Source: Haloglomus irregulare (lineage in GTDB: Archaea > Halobacteriota > Halobacteria > Halobacteriales > Haloarculaceae). From it: a stretch of 64,000 nucleotides of DNA. Every line of letters begins with the position of its first letter. Position 1 is the first letter of the stretch. Location of the stretch: assembly GCF_007421925.1 (NCBI RefSeq), contig NZ_QMDX01000001.1, positions 332,629-396,628 of the forward strand. The letters run 5' to 3'. This document shows positions 59,879-64,000 of this stretch, in pieces. The translations under genes were made by a program, and so were the position numbers. The notes beneath the pieces are model-generated. The model saw only the letters and a program-made list of their open reading frames with translations. It searched no databases and had not been told where the DNA came from.

Positions 59879-60898
59879 GTGAGCGAGTCGAGCATCGTGG
59901 AGTTCGGCGCCAGCATCTCGTTCGGTGGGGAGGCCGACGATGCGGGGCAGGCGCGGGTCACGCTTCACCGCGACCGGCTGGTCCTGACCGGTGACGCGGC
60001 GACGCGGCGGATCCCGCTCGACCGCGTCTTCGACATCGCACAGGACGTCTCCCCCCTCGCCGATCCGGACGCGACCGAGACGGTCACGGTCGCGTTCATG
60101 GGGAGGGGGCACAAGCAGTTCGTCTCCGTCGAGGGACGGGCGGAGACGCTGTTCCGGTTCCAGCACGCGCTGTTCCGGGTTCTGCTCGACGAGACGCCGC
60201 TCACGGTTCGACATACCGAGGGGGGGAACCAGAAGCTCTCACGGTCGGATCTCGTGCTCCGGGTGCGCGCGACCCGACTCCGTGCCACCGACGGGGACGC
60301 CGACCCGGTGTTGACGATTCCGCGGGACGCCCTCACGAAGTTCAAGAGCCAGGCCGGAGCGGGCGACTCCCGGCCGACCATCTCGCTCTACTGGCGCCGG
60401 GACGGTCGGCCCGCGATGACGACGGCCCGGCTCCCGTCGCCCCGGCAGTTCAACCTGTTCGGCCGGTATCTCCAGTCGCCGTTGCGAATGCAGCCACCCG
60501 ATCGGAACGAGACGTCCCCGGACGGACCGGTCGAGACGCTCCTGGTCGACGACGAACCGGACGTCCTGGAGCTGTCGGAGGTGTTCCTTCGGCGCCAGTC
60601 CGACCGGCTCGCGATCACGACGACCCGACGGCCGGGCGATGCCCTGGAGCTGATCGACGAGGGGTCGTTCGACTGTGTCGTGAGCGATTTTCGCATGCCC
60701 GCGATGGACGGGGTCGAACTGCTCCAGCGGGTGCGTGACTCGCATCCCGACCTCCCGTTCATCCTCTTTACCGGGAAGGGAAGCGAACACGTCGCGAAAC
60801 GGGCCATTCTGGATGACGTCACCGACTACGTGGAGAAGGGGGACGGGGTGGACCCCTACGTGGTCCTCGCCGACCGCATCCAGCGGGCGGTCCGGTGA
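59879..60898 (+). CDS. CheF-like domain fused to a response-regulator receiver domain
   Basis: 339 residues from GTG 59879. Residues 1-205 match archaeal CheF, the adaptor that links the Che proteins to the archaellum motor (SIVEFGASISFGG, LVLTGDAATRRIPLDRVFDIA, TVTVAFMGRGHKQFVSVEGRAETLFRFQHALFRVLL). Residues 218-339 are a receiver domain with acidic pair D224/D225, phospho-acceptor D270 (VVSDFRMPAMDG), T298 and K320. Known CheF proteins have no receiver. No other chemotaxis or archaellum gene lies in the window, so it is an isolated, possibly CheY-like controlled adaptor. Confidence 0.82.
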   Translation: MSESSIVEFGASISFGGEADDAGQARVTLHRDRLVLTGDAATRRIPLDRVFDIAQDVSPLADPDATETVTVAFMGRGHKQFVSVEGRAETLFRFQHALFRVLLDETPLTVRHTEGGNQKLSRSDLVLRVRATRLRATDGDADPVLTIPRDALTKFKSQAGAGDSRPTISLYWRRDGRPAMTTARLPSPRQFNLFGRYLQSPLRMQPPDRNETSPDGPVETLLVDDEPDVLELSEVFLRRQSDRLAITTTRRPGDALELIDEGSFDCVVSDFRMPAMDGVELLQRVRDSHPDLPFILFTGKGSEHVAKRAILDDVTDYVEKGDGVDPYVVLADRIQRAVR

Positions 60899-60948
60899 CC
60901 GACGGGGGTCGGTGGTGTCGGCTCACGTGCCGCCCGGGTCGGGAGCGT

Positions 60949-61929
60949 CTACACGAGCACGCGCTCGAGGTCGACGACGGTCCCGCGCTCGGCGTCGGGG
61001 TCGCCGACCAGCCGCCCGAGACAGACCGCCGCGCCGCTGGGGACGTACCCCGCGACGAGGGGCGCGTCCTCGCCCGTGCCGGGTTGTGGGTCGGCGCCCT
61101 CGTCCATCCCCTCGCGGGGCGGTTCGACTCCCAGCACGCCGGGGGCGTAGACGGGTGCGCCGGTCGCCACCGCCCGGGCGGCGCTGGGAGCGACGGTCAC
61201 CCGCGGGAGGTGGGTGAGCACGCGCTCGGCGGGCTGGACGACCGCCCGGAGCGGCCCCTCGTGGCCGTCCTCGCGCCAGACGGCCAGCGCGTCGACGTAG
61301 TCATGCATCGTCCGGAGCGTCGTGTCGTCGAAGCTGCCCGTCCCCGTCCGGCGGAGGGCGCCCATGTTCCCGCCGGTCCCGAGTGCCAGCCCGAGGTCGT
61401 GACACAGCTTCCGCACGTAGGTGCCGGCCTCGCACTCGATTCGCAGGAGCGCCCGGCGGTCCTCGCGCTCCAGCAGGTCCAGTTCGTGGACCGTCCGGGT
61501 CCGCAGCCGCCGGCTGACGGCCGACTTCCGGGGCGGCTTCTGCAACAGCGGCCCCTCGAACTCGGCGACCGTCGCGTCGGTGTCGGCGGGCGCCGGGCGG
61601 TGGAGTTCCAGCACCGCGACGTACTTCTTGACGGCGTCGTCGAGCGCCTGCGCCAGCCGCGTCGCGTCGCCGAGCAGCAGCGGCAGACAGCCCGTCACCT
61701 TCGGGTCGAGCGTGCCCGCGTGGGCCGCACGGTCGACGGTGGCCGGCGCGTCGTCAGCCGCTCCGCCGCCGGCCCCGAGCGCGTCGGCCGCGAGGTCGCG
61801 TGCCCACGCCGCGACCTGGTGTGCGGAGGGGCCCGGCGGCTTGTCCAGATTGACGACGCCGAACGCGAGCAGTTCGGGGACCGAGCGGGCCTCGGGCGCC
61901 GGTCGCAGCGGCGCGTCGGCGTCGCTCAT
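60949..61929 (-). CDS. cbf5: Cbf5/TruB-type tRNA/rRNA pseudouridine synthase
   Basis: 326 residues. Catalytic aspartate D75 in HAGTLDPKVTGCLPLLLGDATRL, FNVDKP-like VVNLDKPPGPSAHQVAAW near the start, KPPRKSAVSRRLRTRTV, CEAGTYVRKLCHDLGLALG and a C-terminal PUA domain. In archaea Cbf5 works with H/ACA guide RNAs and also modifies tRNA position 55. Follows cmk with one base between the cmk stop and its ATG, an operon order common in haloarchaea. Confidence 0.94.
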   Translation of the reverse strand: MSDADAPLRPAPEARSVPELLAFGVVNLDKPPGPSAHQVAAWARDLAADALGAGGGAADDAPATVDRAAHAGTLDPKVTGCLPLLLGDATRLAQALDDAVKKYVAVLELHRPAPADTDATVAEFEGPLLQKPPRKSAVSRRLRTRTVHELDLLEREDRRALLRIECEAGTYVRKLCHDLGLALGTGGNMGALRRTGTGSFDDTTLRTMHDYVDALAVWREDGHEGPLRAVVQPAERVLTHLPRVTVAPSAARAVATGAPVYAPGVLGVEPPREGMDEGADPQPGTGEDAPLVAGYVPSGAAVCLGRLVGDPDAERGTVVDLERVLV

Positions 61930-61930
61930 C

Positions 61931-62509
61931 TCAGAACTCGTACCGGACGCCCTCGACGGGCGTCTTCCCCTCGTCGCCCTCGGGCGAGTACGCCTCGACG
62001 ACCACGCGGAGCGCGTCGACGACCCCGTCGGGGTCGAGCCGGGCCGTGTTCAGCACGAGGTCGTAGATGGAGAGGTCCGCGATGTCGATGCCGTAGTACT
62101 CCCGGTAGCGGCCGGCCTCGCTCTCGGCCCGGGCGCGGGTCTCCTCGTGGGCCCGGTCGACGGACTTGTCCTCGCGCTCGGCGATCCGCTGTGCTCGGAC
62201 CGCGAGTGGCGCGTTCAGCCACATCCTGAAATCGGCGTGTTCGCCGGCCATCCAGCCCGCCAGCCGCGACTCGAGGACGAGCGCCTCGCGCTCCCGGGCG
62301 GTCTCGCGGAGCCGCCGGTCGAGGTCGCGGTCGATGGTGTCGTCCTCCTCGGCCGCCCGGTTGAGCTCCAGCGGCGTCATGCCGCGGTCGTCGGCGAGCG
62401 CCCGAAAGACGTCACCCCCGCTCACGTGCTCGTACCCGAGCGCCTCGGCGAGCCCGGCCGCGGCAGTGCTCTTTCCACTGCCGGCTGGGCCGGAGATGGT
62501 AATCAGCAT
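61931..62509 (-). CDS. cmk: (d)CMP kinase
   Basis: 192 residues. Phosphorylates CMP/dCMP with ATP. Intact Walker [10 protein letters not shown] (residues 7-15), [71 protein letters not shown] and [16 protein letters not shown]. First gene of the cmk-cbf5 unit. It is the canonical copy; compare the P-loop-altered paralogue at 22373-22990. Confidence 0.95.
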   Translation of the reverse strand: MLITISGPAGSGKSTAAAGLAEALGYEHVSGGDVFRALADDRGMTPLELNRAAEEDDTIDRDLDRRLRETAREREALVLESRLAGWMAGEHADFRMWLNAPLAVRAQRIAEREDKSVDRAHEETRARAESEAGRYREYYGIDIADLSIYDLVLNTARLDPDGVVDALRVVVEAYSPEGDEGKTPVEGVRYEF

Positions 62510-62957
62510 GTGTCTCTTCCGTCGCAGCCGTTCAAAATCGTTGTCCTTGCGGGGACCCTTTGGGGCCGTGTAGCGAGGTCACACTGTCGCCGGGGCTCGG
62601 CCGAGGCAGTTCATCGACAGATCCCGACGTCCCGCGGCGACCTCGTCGGGAGCTCCCCCCTCGGAATCCCCGGTCGCGCGACCCGGCGGGGCGATGCAGG
62701 CACCGTGGCTCCGAGCGCGAGGGCTGCGGCGGCATCCACGTCGCTGCCGGTCGCTCGGAGGATACGTCAGTACTTGCCGTATTGTACATGAAACGGTGGT
62801 GTTCGAACGCAATACCGGCTATATTATCTCAACGTCCGCCCCTCTATCACGGATTCGGGTATACGATATATAGCTGAGGCGGATGCCGGATACGCCCAGT
62901 ACCCCGGACACGCTCGGTCCCGGCACCGTTTTCACCGTCGGCGTCCGCGACCAAGCG
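62510..62957. other. Divergent intergenic region between cmk and the thioesterase
   Basis: About 450 bases. Left part is GC-rich with no gene. Right part has two AT-rich promoter-like boxes, CTATATTA (62819-62826) and GATATATAG (62865-62873). An in-frame ATG at 62883 would extend the thioesterase by 25 residues but lies only about 10 bases after the second box. Confidence 0.4.
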
Positions 62958-63416
62958 ATGGCAGACGACGACCCCGGGCCGGACGAGGCCCATCTGCGCG
63001 CACTGGAGGAGATGTACCACGAGGCACCGTGCAACGACCGGCTGGACCCGACGCTCTCCATCGGCACGGCCGAGGCGACCGTCGAGTTCGAGGTCGACGA
63101 GTCGACTCACCACGCCGCCGGCGGGATGCACGGCTCGTACTACTTCAGGGCGCTCGACGACGCGGCCTTCTTTGCGGTCAACTCGCTCGTCGAGGACGTC
63201 TTCTGCCTGACGACGGGGTTCGACGTCCACCTCGAACGGCCGATGAGCGAGGGGACGGTCCGCGCGGAGGGGGTCGTCGTCAACGCGAACCCGAACCAGC
63301 TGCTGGCGAGCGCCATCGCCGAGGACGACGACGGCGACGAGATCGCCCGGGGGACCGGCCGGTTCGCCCGGAGCCGCGTGGAGCTGGACGAGTCCGTCGG
63401 CTACGAGCGGGACTGA
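62958..63416 (+). CDS. PaaI-type hotdog-fold thioesterase
   Basis: 152 residues. Hydrolyses acyl-CoA thioesters of unknown acyl group. LRALEEMYHEAPCNDRLDPTLSI, the active-site region HHAAGGMHGSYYFRALDDAAFFAVNSL and FDVHLERPMSEGTVRAEGVVV are typical of haloarchaeal members. Start ATG 62958 matches the usual N-terminus; ATG 62883 is the alternative. Next to an acyl-CoA ligase gene in the same direction, which fits acyl-CoA metabolism. Confidence 0.85.
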   Translation: MADDDPGPDEAHLRALEEMYHEAPCNDRLDPTLSIGTAEATVEFEVDESTHHAAGGMHGSYYFRALDDAAFFAVNSLVEDVFCLTTGFDVHLERPMSEGTVRAEGVVVNANPNQLLASAIAEDDDGDEIARGTGRFARSRVELDESVGYERD

Positions 63417-63488
63417 GGGGCCGTCATTAACCCGGGCGTGCCAACAGGGAACAGAGTTTTACCGGGCGGCACCACGTCACACGCTCGC

Positions 63489-64000
63489 ATGAAGTACTAC
63501 CGGCAGGCACCGCTCCGGCACGTCGGTGACGTCCCGGCGATGGGGGCCGAGCGGTACGGCGAGAAGCGCGCCCTGGAGTACCGGGGGCAGGAGTACTCGT
63601 ACGCGGACCTGGACCGGCGGGCCGACCGGGTGGCGTCGGCGCTGGTCGAGCTGGGCGTGGGGCCGGGCGACCGCGTGGCGATGTACATCGCCAACTCGCT
63701 GCAGTTCCCGGAGACGTTCTTCGGTATCGTCCGGGCGGGCGCCGTCGCCGTCCCGCTCAACCACCGGATGGACAAGCCCCGGCTGGCGTACATCCTCGAG
63801 GACGCCGACGTCGATCTGCTGGTCGGGTCGGAGGTGTTCCCCTCGGTGGTCTCGGACCTCGCCGCGCACGTGGAGACGACGCTCATCCCCGGCGGCAACG
63901 AGGACGCCGGGCTGCTGGACTACGACGAGCACGTCGACGGGGCGAGCCCGGAGTTCGACCGCCCGGAACGGGAGTTCGAGGACGTCTGCCTGCAGTGCTA
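63489..64000 (+). CDS. AMP-dependent acyl-CoA synthetase/ligase, N-terminal part (cut by window edge)
   Basis: 170 codons from ATG 63489 to the window end. Member of the ANL superfamily that activates a carboxylic acid with ATP and joins it to CoA: GEKRALEYRGQEYSYADLDRRADRVASALVELGVGPGDRVAMYIANSLQFPETFFGIVRAGAVAVPLNHRMD is the classic N-terminal region. The AMP-binding and CoA-binding motifs lie beyond the edge, so the substrate is open. An AT-rich box (GAGTTTTACC, near 63453) is the likely promoter. Confidence 0.92.
   Translation, partial: MKYYRQAPLRHVGDVPAMGAERYGEKRALEYRGQEYSYADLDRRADRVASALVELGVGPGDRVAMYIANSLQFPETFFGIVRAGAVAVPLNHRMDKPRLAYILEDADVDLLVGSEVFPSVVSDLAAHVETTLIPGGNEDAGLLDYDEHVDGASPEFDRPEREFEDVCLQC

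Noticed and set aside
1-64000. CRISPR arrays or insertion sequences with transposases
   Set aside because: No regular short repeats with spacers and no transposase motif were seen; the only mobile element found uses a tyrosine integrase.

Overview
The window is chromosomal DNA from a halophilic archaeon (class Halobacteria). Evidence: very high GC with strong G/C preference at third codon positions; acidic, Asp/Glu-rich proteins; an archaeal TFB, thermosome and Cbf5; the archaeal order of the ribosomal-protein genes; a PGF-CTERM-type surface protein; and many genes whose TATA-like box lies about 26 bases before the start codon, as in leaderless transcription. I could not assign genus or species.

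Layout. 1-5.7 kb: edge of methylthioadenosine phosphorylase, a radical SAM/HhH protein, a glycosyltransferase fused to a flippase-like membrane domain, and TFB. 6.2-20.8 kb: a SPOUT methyltransferase followed by the contiguous uL3 to SecY operon (23 ribosomal proteins or partners plus RNase P subunit Rnp1 and SecY), with starts and stops mostly touching or overlapping. 21-30 kb: a secreted protein, a CMP-kinase-like protein without the P-loop lysine, endonuclease V, a PAS/GAF histidine kinase, a zinc-finger rhomboid, a bactofilin-like protein and a UPF0200/UPF0201 pair. 30-39 kb: RidA, tRNA-Ser(GGA), thermosome, a GNAT enzyme, the fused folate gene FolCP, a CaCA exchanger and the 5' part of a TctA-type permease.

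39.5-45.6 kb is the most unusual region: an AT-rich 6.0-kb integrated element sits inside the permease gene, flanked by a perfect 14-bp direct repeat (AACTCGATATTCGC). Just inside each end lie matching 22-bp inverted repeats (20/22). It carries a tyrosine integrase with a coupled ribbon-helix-helix/winged-helix partner gene, a plasmid/pleolipovirus-like HUH Rep protein, two membrane proteins with no assigned job and several small genes. Removing the element and one repeat copy restores an in-frame 426-residue permease.

45.9-64 kb: phosphoglucosamine mutase, a beta-propeller, PRPP synthase, PdxS, an SCP2 protein, a four-repeat membrane protein, a beta-RFAP-synthase-like GHMP protein, dihydroxy-acid dehydratase, a large secreted PGF-CTERM-like protein, tRNA-Pro(GGG), a CheF-like domain fused to a receiver domain, the cbf5-cmk pair, a hotdog thioesterase and the start of an acyl-CoA ligase. 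Most chromosomal genes are housekeeping; the novelty lies in the element, the CheF-receiver fusion, the four-repeat membrane protein and the P-loop-altered kinase paralogue.
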